Source: an uncultured Chloroflexota bacterium
Lineage (GTDB): Bacteria > Chloroflexota > UBA11872 > UBA12225
Direction of reading: 5' to 3'
Length of the DNA: 41,203 nucleotides
Assembly (NCBI GenBank): GCA_902805635.1
Contig: CADCTC010000201.1
Coordinates: 1 to 41,203 of the forward strand
The translations under genes and the position numbers were made by a program. A model generated the notes under the pieces. It was not told the DNA's origin. It saw nothing but the letters and a program-made list of their open reading frames with translations, and searched no databases. Below, one piece after another: positions 16,881-24,160 of the stretch (position 1 is its first letter; every line of letters begins with the position of its first letter).

Positions 16881-17873
16881 ATGGCGCAACCGCAGAGTCC
16901 GATGGTTCCGCGGCGCGTGCTGCCCGGCGCCGGCTTCGAGGTGTCCGCGGTTGGGCAGGGCGGCGGACTTGGCCGGCTCGACGATCGTTCCGCGACGCAA
17001 GCACAGCGCGAGGCGGCCGCTATCGAGGTGGTGCGGCGCGACGTAGAGCTTGGCATCACCTACTTCGATACATCGCCCTCATACGGTCCCAATGGCGAGA
17101 GCGAGCGCCACCTTGGCCTGGGCCTGCGCGCGCTTGTGCCTGCCGACCGCGGGCAGGTGCGCGTCTCCACCAAGGCCGGCACCCATCCCCAGCGCCCCAA
17201 CAAGTACGACGCCGACTCGATCCGCTGGTCGGTGGATCAGAGCCTGCGCACGCTCTTCTCCGAACGCGTCGACATCCTCTTCATTCACGACCCCCGCTCC
17301 GACGGGGACGTGGACTTGGCGTTTGGCGCGGGAGGCGCGCTGGAGGCGCTGGACGACCTTAAGGCGCAGGGCGTTATCGGCGCGATCGGGCTGGGTGTGC
17401 GCGTGCACCGATTCTTGCGCCGTGCGATCGAGAGCGGACGCTTCGACGTCATTCTCACGCCGTACGACTACACGCTGCTGCGCACCTCGGCGGCGCCAGT
17501 CATCGACCTGGCTGCGCAGCGGGGCATCGGCGTCATCAACGGCTCCCCATACGGCGCTGGGCTGCTGGCCGGCGTGGATCCGGACGTGGCGGCGTCCCGC
17601 CGCACGCCTCTGTCGCAGGCTGACCTGGAGCGCGCCCGCCAGCTCTGGCGCTGGTGCCGCGAGCGAGACCTCGACCTCGGCGTGCTGGCGATGCAGTTCT
17701 CGCTGCGCCACCCGCACATTGGCGTGACCCTGGTTGGGTCGCGCACGGCGGCCGAAGTCGAAGACAATGCCAACCACGCCGTCACGACAGTTGCCGAGGA
17801 AACCTGGGCGGAGCTTGACAGGTTCCTTGCTACCCTTCCTCCTCCGCCGCCGGGTGGCGAGGCTAAGGCATAG
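16881..17873 (+). CDS. Aldo/keto reductase (aldose 1-dehydrogenase-like)
   Basis: The 330-residue protein has the complete AKR tetrad: Asp63 (TYFDTSPSYG), Tyr68, Lys98 (VSTKAGTH) and His136 (LFIHDPRS). The SPSYGPNGESERHLGLGL block and the late LVGSRTAAEVEDN cofactor-binding segment are like those of D-threo-aldose 1-dehydrogenase / L-fucose dehydrogenase enzymes. These oxidise aldoses to aldonolactones with NAD(P)+. This would feed the aldonate dehydratases found elsewhere in the window. The start at ATG 16881 is set by the TATCGT box 6 bases upstream and gives MAQPQSPMVPRRVLPG. A start at 16836 would precede the promoter. The PHP-type gene follows after 14 bases and is probably in the same transcript. 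Confidence 0.88.
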   Translation: MAQPQSPMVPRRVLPGAGFEVSAVGQGGGLGRLDDRSATQAQREAAAIEVVRRDVELGITYFDTSPSYGPNGESERHLGLGLRALVPADRGQVRVSTKAGTHPQRPNKYDADSIRWSVDQSLRTLFSERVDILFIHDPRSDGDVDLAFGAGGALEALDDLKAQGVIGAIGLGVRVHRFLRRAIESGRFDVILTPYDYTLLRTSAAPVIDLAAQRGIGVINGSPYGAGLLAGVDPDVAASRRTPLSQADLERARQLWRWCRERDLDLGVLAMQFSLRHPHIGVTLVGSRTAAEVEDNANHAVTTVAEETWAELDRFLATLPPPPPGGEAKA

Positions 17874-17887
17874 GACTCACGAGCGCG

Positions 17888-19459
17888 ATGGCGGAGTCCA
17901 ATGGCCCGTTCCACTGGTACTGGGGCGACCTGCACAACCACTGCGCCATCAGCTACGGGCACGGCAGCCTGAGCCGCGCGCTTGCCATAGCCCGCCAGCA
18001 GCTCGACTTCTGCTCCGTCACCGGCCATGCGTTCTGGCCAGACATTCCGCAGGATCCCGCCGACCCAACGCGGTACGGCCCAACCGCCGCGTACCACGCG
18101 GAGGGTTTTGCGCGGCTGCGCTCCGTCTGGCCGGACGTGCAGCGTGAGCTGGCCACAGCGCGCGAACCGGGCCGCTTCGAGACGTTCCTGTCCTACGAGT
18201 GGCACTCGAACGCCGACGGCGACCATCACATCGTCTACCGCGGTGACCACGGACCACTGCTCGGTGGCGACCGCATATCTGACGTCAAGCGGGTTCTCCG
18301 AGAGGCAGAGGCCAGGGGAGAGGCGCCACCTGCCATTGCCGTCCCTCACCACATTGGCTACGGCGCTGGGTATCGGGGCATCAATTGGGACACCTTCACG
18401 CCCGACGCGTCGCCGTTCGTGGAGATGTTCTCCATGCACGGCTGCTCTGAGAGCGATGAGGCGCCGTACCCCATGCTGCACCGCATGGGGCCGCGCGACG
18501 GCCGGGCCACGGCGGCGTGGGGGCTGCGGCACGGGCGGCGCTTCGGCCTGGTCGGCTCGACCGACCACCACTCAGGCTATCCCGGCAGCCACGGCTATGG
18601 GCGTTTGGCGGTAGCGGCGAGTGCTCTGACACGTGAGGCGCTGTGGGACGCGTTCCTCGCCCGGCGCGTGTACGCCGTCACGGGCGACCGCATACTGCTC
18701 GACTTTGCACTCAACGGCGCGCCAATGGGCGCCGAGCTGCCGCCTGCCAAGCGGCGCCATCTGTCGATCCGTGTGCAGGGCCGCGCCTCGCTCGATTATG
18801 TGGAGCTGCTGAAGAACGAGCGCGTGCTGCACCGCTGGGCCGGCCCCGATCCGAACGCTGCGGCCGATGATCTGCCGGGCCGCCACAGCGCTGACAGGTC
18901 CGTACGCGCGCTGCTGCGCCTAGAGTGGGGTTGGGGACCTGATCCGTGCGCATGGGAGGGCCGGCTCTCTCTTGAGGACGGGCGCCTGGTGTCGGTGGAG
19001 ACCTGCTTCGAAGGTCCCGCGGTGGTGGCGCCGCGCGAAGATCACGACGAGGCTGACGACCTCCCCCACCAGCTTCTCTCGCAGGACGACCACTGGTGCT
19101 CCTGGCGCTCCCGCACCGAGCACAACCCTACTGTCCGCCACGCTGCCACCCAGGCGCTCATTTTCGAGGTGGAGATGCCAACACGAGCGGCGATTCGCCT
19201 ACAAGTGAACGGCAGGCGCTATGAGCACACAATTGCGGAGTTAGCGGAGGGGTCCGTCTCCCACTTCCTGCGCGGCTGGCGCAGTGAAGCCATCGTGCTT
19301 CACCGCGCCCTCCCGCTCCGGGCAGCCGGCCTGGACGTGGAGCTGGACGACTCCGCCGGTGAGCCGCCTATCCACGGGGCCGATTGCTACCGTGTCCGAG
19401 TCGCCCAGCGCAACGGTCAGTGGGCCTGGAGCTCGCCGGTATGGGTGCAGAATGAGTGA
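17888..19459 (+). CDS. PHP-type metal-dependent hydrolase-like protein (DUF3604-like)
   Basis: The 523-residue protein opens with YWGDLHNHCAISYG (Asp14, His16, His18), the metal-binding start of PHP-superfamily and DUF3604 proteins. Further candidate ligands follow: VTGHAFW, SYEWHSNADGDHH, VPHHIGYG and VGSTDHHSGYPGS. No signal peptide is visible. The last 150 residues lack these motifs and look like a beta-rich domain. The reaction of this group is not established to my knowledge; related PHP proteins hydrolyse phosphoesters. The repeated His/Asp pattern argues strongly for a multi-metal site. Its end overlaps the next gene by 8 bases (ATGAGTGA), so the two are probably translationally coupled. 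It lies directly behind the aldose dehydrogenase-like gene. Confidence 0.72.
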   Translation: MAESNGPFHWYWGDLHNHCAISYGHGSLSRALAIARQQLDFCSVTGHAFWPDIPQDPADPTRYGPTAAYHAEGFARLRSVWPDVQRELATAREPGRFETFLSYEWHSNADGDHHIVYRGDHGPLLGGDRISDVKRVLREAEARGEAPPAIAVPHHIGYGAGYRGINWDTFTPDASPFVEMFSMHGCSESDEAPYPMLHRMGPRDGRATAAWGLRHGRRFGLVGSTDHHSGYPGSHGYGRLAVAASALTREALWDAFLARRVYAVTGDRILLDFALNGAPMGAELPPAKRRHLSIRVQGRASLDYVELLKNERVLHRWAGPDPNAAADDLPGRHSADRSVRALLRLEWGWGPDPCAWEGRLSLEDGRLVSVETCFEGPAVVAPREDHDEADDLPHQLLSQDDHWCSWRSRTEHNPTVRHAATQALIFEVEMPTRAAIRLQVNGRRYEHTIAELAEGSVSHFLRGWRSEAIVLHRALPLRAAGLDVELDDSAGEPPIHGADCYRVRVAQRNGQWAWSSPVWVQNE

Positions 19460-19880
19460 CCGGACCACCCCGCCGCACACGACCTACACCACGCGCTGGC
19501 GCGTGCGGACGTACGAGCTGGACGTGAACGGCCACGTGAACAATGCCGTGTATCTCAATTACGCCGAGCAGGTTGCCACAGAGCACGCCGAAGGCGCGGG
19601 GTTTGGTCGGGCGTGGACTCTCAAGCAGGGTGGCGGGTGGGTGGTGCGCCGCCATGAGGTGCACTATCACCGACCGGCGGTGTACGGCGACGAGCTGGAG
19701 CTGACCACGCGCGTGGAGCTGCTCAAGGGTGCGCGCGGCGTGCGCCACACGTCAATCGTGCGTGTGGGAGATCAGGCACCCGTAGCGGACGTGCAGACCG
19801 AGTGGGTCTGGGTGAACCGGGACGGCCGTCCGGCCCGGGTGCCGGTCGACCTGGTAGCTTACTTCCAGGCCACCGGGTAA
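19452..19880 (+). CDS. Acyl-CoA thioesterase, hotdog fold (YbgC/FatA-like)
   Basis: The 142-residue single-hotdog protein starts at ATG 19452 inside the end of the PHP-type gene. It carries the 4HBT-family signature YELDVNGHVNNAVYLNYAEQ, where the Asp/Asn-Gly-His-Val-Asn segment forms the active site, followed by the AEGAGFG helix cap. The later strand pattern (VRRHEVHYHRPAVYGDELELTTRV) is typical. It hydrolyses acyl-CoA or acyl-ACP thioesters in the cytoplasm; the chain length is not predictable. The overlap of ATG with the upstream stop suggests coupling to the PHP protein, an unusual pairing. The upstream part of the open frame (19284 onward) lies antisense-free inside the PHP gene in another frame and is rejected. 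Confidence 0.85.
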   Translation: MSDRTTPPHTTYTTRWRVRTYELDVNGHVNNAVYLNYAEQVATEHAEGAGFGRAWTLKQGGGWVVRRHEVHYHRPAVYGDELELTTRVELLKGARGVRHTSIVRVGDQAPVADVQTEWVWVNRDGRPARVPVDLVAYFQATG

Positions 19881-19898
19881 GTGCTCGTGTCAGCTCGT

Positions 19899-19976
19899 CC
19901 GTTCGCCCTGAGCCCTTCGGCAGGCTTAGGGGGGACCCTGTCGAAGGGTTTGGTTCGACAAGCTCACCACGAACGG
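19899..19976. repeat. REP-like extragenic palindromic element
   Basis: About 78 bases made of two nested imperfect inverted repeats. The outer arms are CCGTTCGCCCTGAGC and GCTCACCACGAACGG. The inner arms are CCCTTCGGCAGG and CCCTGTCGAAGGG. The modules 'CCGTTCG..TGAGC' and 'TTCGACAAGCTCA' are of the kind dispersed in many GC-rich environmental genomes. It lies between the thioesterase gene and the [2Fe-2S] protein gene and could fold into a long hairpin in RNA. Only one copy is in the window. Confidence 0.65.
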
Positions 19977-19985
19977 GGACGTGAG

Positions 19986-20013
19986 ACCACCTCTAACTCA
20001 CACGTTAGGTGGT
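19986..20013. other. Inverted repeat (ACCACCTctAAC / GTTAGGTGGT)
   Basis: Arms of 10-12 bases with a 2-base bulge and a 6-base loop, followed by TTTCG. It lies about 40 bases before the [2Fe-2S] protein start and just behind the REP-like element. It may be a weak terminator of the upstream transcript or an operator for the downstream gene; the sequence alone does not decide. Confidence 0.5.
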
Positions 20014-20052
20014 TTCGCCGGACGGCCGGCACTGTCGCTTGGTGTCTCTGGC

Positions 20053-20472
20053 ATGCTATGGGTGGTGTCCTCATCATCGTCATCCCCGTCGTCGCCAGTT
20101 GAAACAGAATCGACCTGGGCATTTGTGTGCCACGCCTCCAGCTGCCGCTACCGCGGCGCGGAAGAAACCACCACCGCGCTTGCGGCTGCAATGCGCGGGA
20201 CTGACGAGGCGCAACCGGCAACGGGGACCGTTGTGCGCTCCGGATGCATGGGGTTCTGCTCCTCCGGCCCGGTAGTGGCTACCTACCCCGGCGGAGACGT
20301 GCACCTGCAAGTGCAGCCTGCTGACGCGCCGGATCTGGCGGCGCACTTGGCGCAGGGACGCACGCTACGCCGGCTGGCGCCCCACGTCCCGGCCTGGTAC
20401 CGCGAGTACCTCGTCAAGCAGCTCGGCACGGTAGTGAACATCCTTCGCCGTCGCGCTGCTGCGACCCCGTAG
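20053..20472 (+). CDS. Thioredoxin-like [2Fe-2S] ferredoxin
   Basis: The short protein (139 residues from ATG 20053) has the four cluster cysteines of thioredoxin-like [2Fe-2S] proteins, spaced Cys26-x4-Cys31 (VCHASSCRYRGAEE) and Cys65-x3-Cys69 (RSGCMGFCSSGPVV). The intervening helix and the following strand (VVATYPGGDVHLQVQPAD) fit the NuoE/HoxE-like fold. The group includes stand-alone ferredoxins and the peripheral subunit of NADH-linked complexes. No partner subunit is adjacent, so a free electron carrier is likely. The C-terminus is basic (NILRRRAA). The start is uncertain: the first 20 residues are Ser-rich, GTG 20062 or 20065 are possible, and the frame is open up to 19981. The gene has its own upstream repeat structures. 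Confidence 0.75.
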   Translation: MLWVVSSSSSSPSSPVETESTWAFVCHASSCRYRGAEETTTALAAAMRGTDEAQPATGTVVRSGCMGFCSSGPVVATYPGGDVHLQVQPADAPDLAAHLAQGRTLRRLAPHVPAWYREYLVKQLGTVVNILRRRAAATP

Positions 20473-20499
20473 GCCTGTTGACGATGGCTGCGTGCCGCG

Positions 20500-21753
20500 C
20501 TACACAGCCTCTACCGGCCGGCGCGGCATCTTGACCGCAAGCAGCGACGCAGCGCAGAGCAGGAACACGGGCGCCGTGGCCACGAAGACGGCCGGGATTC
20601 CGTAAAGCGCCGCGATGCCGCTGCCGAGCACCGGGCCGGCGCCGTTACCGACCGCGCTGGCGACGGCGAGCAAGCCGAAGGCGGCGCCGCGGCGCGCGGG
20701 CGGTGTCATCTCTGTCAGCACGGCCTGCACGGCGGGCGACATTCCGCCCAACGCGAACCCGATGGCGGTACGCAGCACGAGCAGCTGCCAGACCGACGTA
20801 GCTAGCGCGTGCAGCGGAGAGAGCACGGCGGCCGCAAGCAGGCAGACCAGGAGCGTGGCTGTCCGTCCGTAGCGGTCGGAGACGCGGCCCATCATCACCG
20901 CGCTGAGCATCCCGGCCACGCCTGTGACGGCGACTACGGTCCCCACTGTGGTAGCCAGGTGCTCCTGGCCCTCTCCCATCTGCTGCACGAAGAGCGGCAG
21001 CACCGGCTGAGGCGCGACGTTGGCGAACCGTATGGCGGCCGACAACGCGATGACCGCGATGAGCTCCGGTCGCAGCAATCCTTGTGGGGGCGCCTGCGGT
21101 GCGTCCGCGCCGGGCGACTGCACGGCGGGTTGTTCGCGCGGCGGCTCTGGCACCAGCAGCGTCACCAGAGCGCCGGCGGCGAAGAACACCACCGCGGTGG
21201 CCGCGAACGCGGCACGGTAGCCAAACGCGTCCGCGAAGAGGCCGCCGAACACCGGCCCAAGCGACCCGCCCGCGAACAGGGCGGCGTGCATCAACCCCAG
21301 TGCCGAGCCGAGGTGGCGCGGCGGCACCATCAGCGACACCATGGTGGTGGTGGCGACCACTACACCGGTGAGCGAACCCTGGATCACGCGCAGAACCAGC
21401 AGCTGCTCCGGGGTGCGCGCCAGGCACATGGCGCCGATGGCGCACCCGGCGCCGAAGAGCGCGCGCTGCACCATCAGCTTACGCCCAAACCGGTCGGCGA
21501 GGGCGCCCCACACCGGTCCCATGATGCCCATGGTCACAGCGAACGCGCCGGCCATTGCCCCCGCCCACAGCCCCGCCTCGCGGGCATCGGGTACGCCCAG
21601 CTCCTGCTGGATGTAAAGCGGAATGAACGGCAGCGCGAAGCTGAACGCGACCTCCGCCACAACCTGCGATACCCACAGCGCCCCTACCGCACGCCCCCAA
21701 GGCGCCTGCGCTGCACCGCGCACCCGCGCCTGCCAGGTACGCGGTGCCAGCAC
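20500..21753 (-). CDS. MFS transporter (drug efflux DHA1-like)
   Basis: The 417-residue protein has twelve hydrophobic segments. The conserved loop GALADRFGRKLMVQR lies between helices 2 and 3 and is repeated as GRVSDRYGRTATLL in the second half. This duplicated signature is typical of DHA1-type proton-driven efflux carriers for drugs or sugars. The GTG 21753 start (VLAPRTWQAR) is fixed by a TATAAG box exactly 6 bases upstream. The longer frame to 21843 would run through that promoter and adds a Cys-rich unlikely tail. The -35 region is covered by an inverted repeat shared with the divergent RIO-kinase promoter, so the gene may be controlled by a local repressor or activator. No regulator gene is adjacent. 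Confidence 0.87.
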   Translation of the reverse strand: MLAPRTWQARVRGAAQAPWGRAVGALWVSQVVAEVAFSFALPFIPLYIQQELGVPDAREAGLWAGAMAGAFAVTMGIMGPVWGALADRFGRKLMVQRALFGAGCAIGAMCLARTPEQLLVLRVIQGSLTGVVVATTTMVSLMVPPRHLGSALGLMHAALFAGGSLGPVFGGLFADAFGYRAAFAATAVVFFAAGALVTLLVPEPPREQPAVQSPGADAPQAPPQGLLRPELIAVIALSAAIRFANVAPQPVLPLFVQQMGEGQEHLATTVGTVVAVTGVAGMLSAVMMGRVSDRYGRTATLLVCLLAAAVLSPLHALATSVWQLLVLRTAIGFALGGMSPAVQAVLTEMTPPARRGAAFGLLAVASAVGNGAGPVLGSGIAALYGIPAVFVATAPVFLLCAASLLAVKMPRRPVEAV

Positions 21754-21759
21754 GCGTCT

Positions 21760-21765
21760 CTTATA
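21760..21765 (-). promoter_or_regulatory. -10 element of leaderless promoter (TATAAG)
   Basis: On the minus strand TATAAG, AGACGC (6 bases), GTG 21753. It is the clearest AT-rich box of the leaderless set. Confidence 0.65.
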
Positions 21766-21779
21766 CCAGCAGCAGAAGG

Positions 21780-21800
21780 CTTGCACACTTGGTGCGCAAG
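21780..21800. promoter_or_regulatory. Dyad operator shared by two divergent promoters
   Basis: The arms CTTGCACAC and GTGCGCAAG flank a TTG centre; one position is mismatched. The dyad covers the expected -35 region of the minus-strand MFS promoter. It also contains the TTGCAC -35 of the plus-strand RIO promoter, so a bound dimeric regulator would affect both genes. Confidence 0.55.
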
Positions 21801-21809
21801 GCGTAGTAT
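21781..21809 (+). promoter_or_regulatory. Promoter of RIO-kinase leader (TTGCAC-17-TAGTAT)
   Basis: The -35 TTGCAC (21781-21786) and -10 TAGTAT (21804-21809) are separated by 17 bases, the optimal sigma-70 spacing. It would produce a leader of about 285 bases before ATG 22102. Confidence 0.6.
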
Positions 21810-21846
21810 GGGGAGCAGAAACTAGCACAGAAGGGAGGCACAACGG

Positions 21847-21909
21847 ATGGCACGTACTCGAAGCACAGGGATGACTGGGCGGCAGCAGGTGTGCCTCCTG
21901 GCGGCGTGA
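21847..21909 (+). CDS. 20-codon leader ORF upstream of RIO kinase
   Basis: ATG 21847 follows a strong ribosome site (AAGGGAGG, 8 bases) about 30 bases downstream of the predicted transcription start, and the frame ends at TGA 21907-21909. The peptide is MARTRSTGMTGRQQVCLLAA, with Arg, Thr and Gln and a short hydrophobic end. It shows no run of a single amino acid as in classical amino-acid attenuators. It matches no family I know. The good initiation signal and the hairpin 78 bases downstream make a translated leader peptide plausible. It could also be a chance ORF or a small functional peptide. Confidence 0.4.
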   Translation: MARTRSTGMTGRQQVCLLAA

Positions 21910-21986
21910 CGCAGCGGCTCAGCAGCGCCCAGGCGCTCTGACCGGATCGCGACTCCCGCCCGCGCGGCGGACTCACCTGGCGCCTC

Positions 21987-22003
21987 AGCGGTGCCCCACC
22001 GCT
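21987..22003 (+). terminator. Perfect 7-bp hairpin in RIO leader (possible attenuator)
   Basis: AGCGGTG, CCC loop, CACCGCT is a perfect stem. It is followed 6 bases later by TCTTAGTTTCTTT, a T-rich but not pure T tract. It could terminate or pause transcription before the RIO gene. The rest of the 192-base stretch between the leader ORF and ATG 22102 shows no other feature I can name. Confidence 0.4.
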
Positions 22004-22101
22004 CTACGGTCTTAGTTTCTTTGCGCCCCCCTAACGCCCTGTGCGCTTGCTGCGCAACTGCTCGGTTGTTGGTCGCACGGCGCACACGCCAGGAGTACTG
22101 G

Positions 22102-23136
22102 ATGTCCCATTCCATGCCGGAGCCGCGCGCCGCAGGCGCCACGGCGCTGGACGATTTGCCGGAGCCATTCGAAGGCTACGCGCTCGACGACCTACCGGTC
22201 ACCCCCATAGGTGCCGGTTTCCCCGACACCGGGGCGGGCGACGGGGACGGCCCGCGTGCCGAAGAACTCGATCCGCTCAACCTGCCGCGCTGGCTGACCG
22301 AGAAGACACGCCGGGAGCGCGCACTGCGTGCAGACGAGCGCGTGCCGGCGCACGTGTACTACCCAGCCCTGGGCCAGTTCTTCTCCGACGGCTGGATCAG
22401 CGACGTGCGCCTGCTGGTCCAGAGCGGCAAGGAGGCGACGGTCTACTGCTGCGACGCCAACCCTTCCAGCGGCTACTCGCTGGTCGCCGCTAAGGTCTAC
22501 CGCCCGGTGGGCGTCAAACACAACAAGAACCCGCAGGCAGCGTATGACGAAGCGTCACTGAGGCACACGTTCGAGCGCAAGGTGAAGGTCCGCACGTTCA
22601 CCTGGGACGCGCGTTACCGCGAGGGCCGCGGCATCCAGGACGCGCGCCTCCGCCGCGCGTACGAAAACCACAGCCGCACCGGGCGTGAAGTGCAGAACAC
22701 CACCTGGGCGCGCGCCGAATACGAGACGCTCCGGCGCCTGTATGGCGCCGGGGCGGCGGTGCCGCGCCCGCTGGCGCAGGCAGGCAACGCGGTGCTGATG
22801 GAGTTCTGCGGCGACGAGGACGGTCCGGCGCCGGCCCTCTACGCCGCGGCGCTACCGCGCGCCGACGCGGAGCGCCTGTTCTGGAGCGTGATCGAGAACA
22901 TCGCGCTGTGGCTGCGCTGCGGACTGGTGCACGCCGACCTTTCCGCCTACAACCTGCTCTACTGGCGAGGCGGCATCACGGCGATCGACTTCCCGCAGGC
23001 GGTGGACGCGGCGGTCAACCCGCACGCCTTTGAGTTCCTGGTGCGCGATGTCACCAACGTCTGCCGGCACTTCGGCCGCTACGGCGTCTCGGTCGATCCG
23101 GAGCCGCTGGCGTACGACCTCTGGGAGGGAGCGTGA
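22102..23136 (+). CDS. RIO-family atypical serine kinase
   Basis: The 344-residue protein starts at ATG 22102 behind CAGGAG (spacing 7). After an acidic N-terminal region of about 65 residues comes a RIO1-like kinase fold. It has the nucleotide loop QSGKEATVYCC (Gly109-Lys110-Glu111), ATP-binding Lys131 (AAKVYRP), the flexible-loop region around YREGRGIQ, and NTTWARAEYETLRRL. The catalytic loop is LVHADLSAYNLLYW with Asp279 and Asn284. The metal-binding AIDFPQAVD has Asp296, where archaeal and eukaryotic RIO proteins have IDxxQ. RIO proteins act in ribosome maturation in archaea and eukaryotes. Bacterial members are scattered and their substrates are unknown. The gene has a long leader with a small ORF and hairpin and faces the MFS gene across a shared dyad. 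Confidence 0.9.
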   Translation: MSHSMPEPRAAGATALDDLPEPFEGYALDDLPVTPIGAGFPDTGAGDGDGPRAEELDPLNLPRWLTEKTRRERALRADERVPAHVYYPALGQFFSDGWISDVRLLVQSGKEATVYCCDANPSSGYSLVAAKVYRPVGVKHNKNPQAAYDEASLRHTFERKVKVRTFTWDARYREGRGIQDARLRRAYENHSRTGREVQNTTWARAEYETLRRLYGAGAAVPRPLAQAGNAVLMEFCGDEDGPAPALYAAALPRADAERLFWSVIENIALWLRCGLVHADLSAYNLLYWRGGITAIDFPQAVDAAVNPHAFEFLVRDVTNVCRHFGRYGVSVDPEPLAYDLWEGA

Positions 23137-23156
23137 GCGGCCGGCTTGCTGGCCGC
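23137..23156. terminator. Terminator-like hairpin between convergent genes
   Basis: GCGGCCGGC and GCTGGCCGC form a 9-bp stem (one G-U wobble; the closing pair probably opens) directly behind the RIO-kinase stop. No T tract follows on the plus strand. It is the only clear hairpin among the convergent junctions of this window. Confidence 0.45.
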
Positions 23157-23179
23157 GCGCCGCCGCACCGGCTGAGAAA

Positions 23180-24118
23180 TCAGAGCGTGCCGAGCAGGCT
23201 CAGCGTGCGCTCCATGCTGGCAGACCGGTCATCGCCTAGCACCAGCACCGAGGCAATGACTTCACCCATCCCGGCATCCAGGTACGCGCGCAGGCCGGCG
23301 GCGACCGTCGCCTCATCGCCGTGCACGACCACGGCGTCCAGCATCGCGTCGCTGAAGGTGCCCTGGCGCGCCTCCGGAAACCCGGCCAGGGCGAACATCT
23401 CCTGGTAGAAGGGCAGCCTGGCGTAGATCGCCAGGCGGTCGCGCGCCGCCGCGCGGACGGCGGCGGCGTCCTCGTGGACGGCGGCGAAGCAGTGAGCAAC
23501 CAGCGGCGGCGCCTGGTCGCGACCGGCTGCGCCCTCGCGTAGCGCAGACAACGCCTGGTCACTCAGGTACGGGAGCGGCGACACCCAGGCGAGCGCGCCG
23601 TCTGAGATGCGCCCGGCCAGTCGGTATGACCCCGGCCGAAGCGCTGAGATAAGCACCGGCACGTTTGGCGGCGCCGGCACCTCGGCGTGCGCCCGCAGAC
23701 GCTTTCCATCGAGGTCCACCTTGCCGTCCTGGAGCGCGCCGCGCAGCACGGTGACGTACTCTTCCAGGTACTCCAGCGGTCGGGTGAAGGGGATGCCGAA
23801 CTGGCCCTCCACCGACGGCTGATGGCTTGAGCCCACGCCGAGCCGGAAGCGCCCAGGGGCCAGTGACGTGATGACGAGTGTCTGCTGGACCAGCGCGAGC
23901 GGGTGACGCGGGAACATCGGGATGATCGCGGTACCTAGGCCAATGCGGCTGGTCCGCGCCGCGGCCGCCGCGAAGATCCCCATCGCGTCAGGTCCAACCC
24001 CGCCGGTGGTCAGCCAGGCGGTCGCCACTCCCATGCGCTCGGCCAACTCAATCGCCGCTAGCTGACCCGCTGCCCCGATCTCGTGCAGCGCCGCGCCAAT
24101 CTTCCCGCTCACTGCCAT
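23180..24118 (-). CDS. LLM-class (luciferase-like) F420-dependent oxidoreductase
   Basis: The 312-residue protein is a luciferase-like TIM barrel. It shows the LAERMGVATAWLTTGG helix-strand, the RIGLGTAIIPMFPRHPLALVQQ block, and APGRFRLGVGSSHQPSVEGQFG, which are typical of F420-binding members. The reaction is probably an F420/F420H2-linked hydride transfer; flavin use cannot be excluded from sequence alone. The start at ATG 24118 follows AGGAGGAGA and a TATACT box. It lies 42 bases downstream of cofE on the same strand but with its own promoter, so it can be expressed independently of the fgd-cofE pair. The substrate is unknown. Confidence 0.87.
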   Translation of the reverse strand: MAVSGKIGAALHEIGAAGQLAAIELAERMGVATAWLTTGGVGPDAMGIFAAAAARTSRIGLGTAIIPMFPRHPLALVQQTLVITSLAPGRFRLGVGSSHQPSVEGQFGIPFTRPLEYLEEYVTVLRGALQDGKVDLDGKRLRAHAEVPAPPNVPVLISALRPGSYRLAGRISDGALAWVSPLPYLSDQALSALREGAAGRDQAPPLVAHCFAAVHEDAAAVRAAARDRLAIYARLPFYQEMFALAGFPEARQGTFSDAMLDAVVVHGDEATVAAGLRAYLDAGMGEVIASVLVLGDDRSASMERTLSLLGTL

Positions 24119-24145
24119 GTTTGTGCGTCTCCTCCTAGGTAAGGC

Positions 24146-24151
24146 AGTATA
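24146..24151 (-). promoter_or_regulatory. -10 element (TATACT) of the LLM oxidoreductase gene
   Basis: A near-consensus box on the minus strand in the 42-base gap between cofE and the LLM gene. It is followed by AGGAGGAG and ATG 24118, so this promoter gives a normal leader with a ribosome site, unlike the leaderless genes here. I see no good -35. Confidence 0.55.
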
Positions 24152-24160
24152 GGGAGGACG

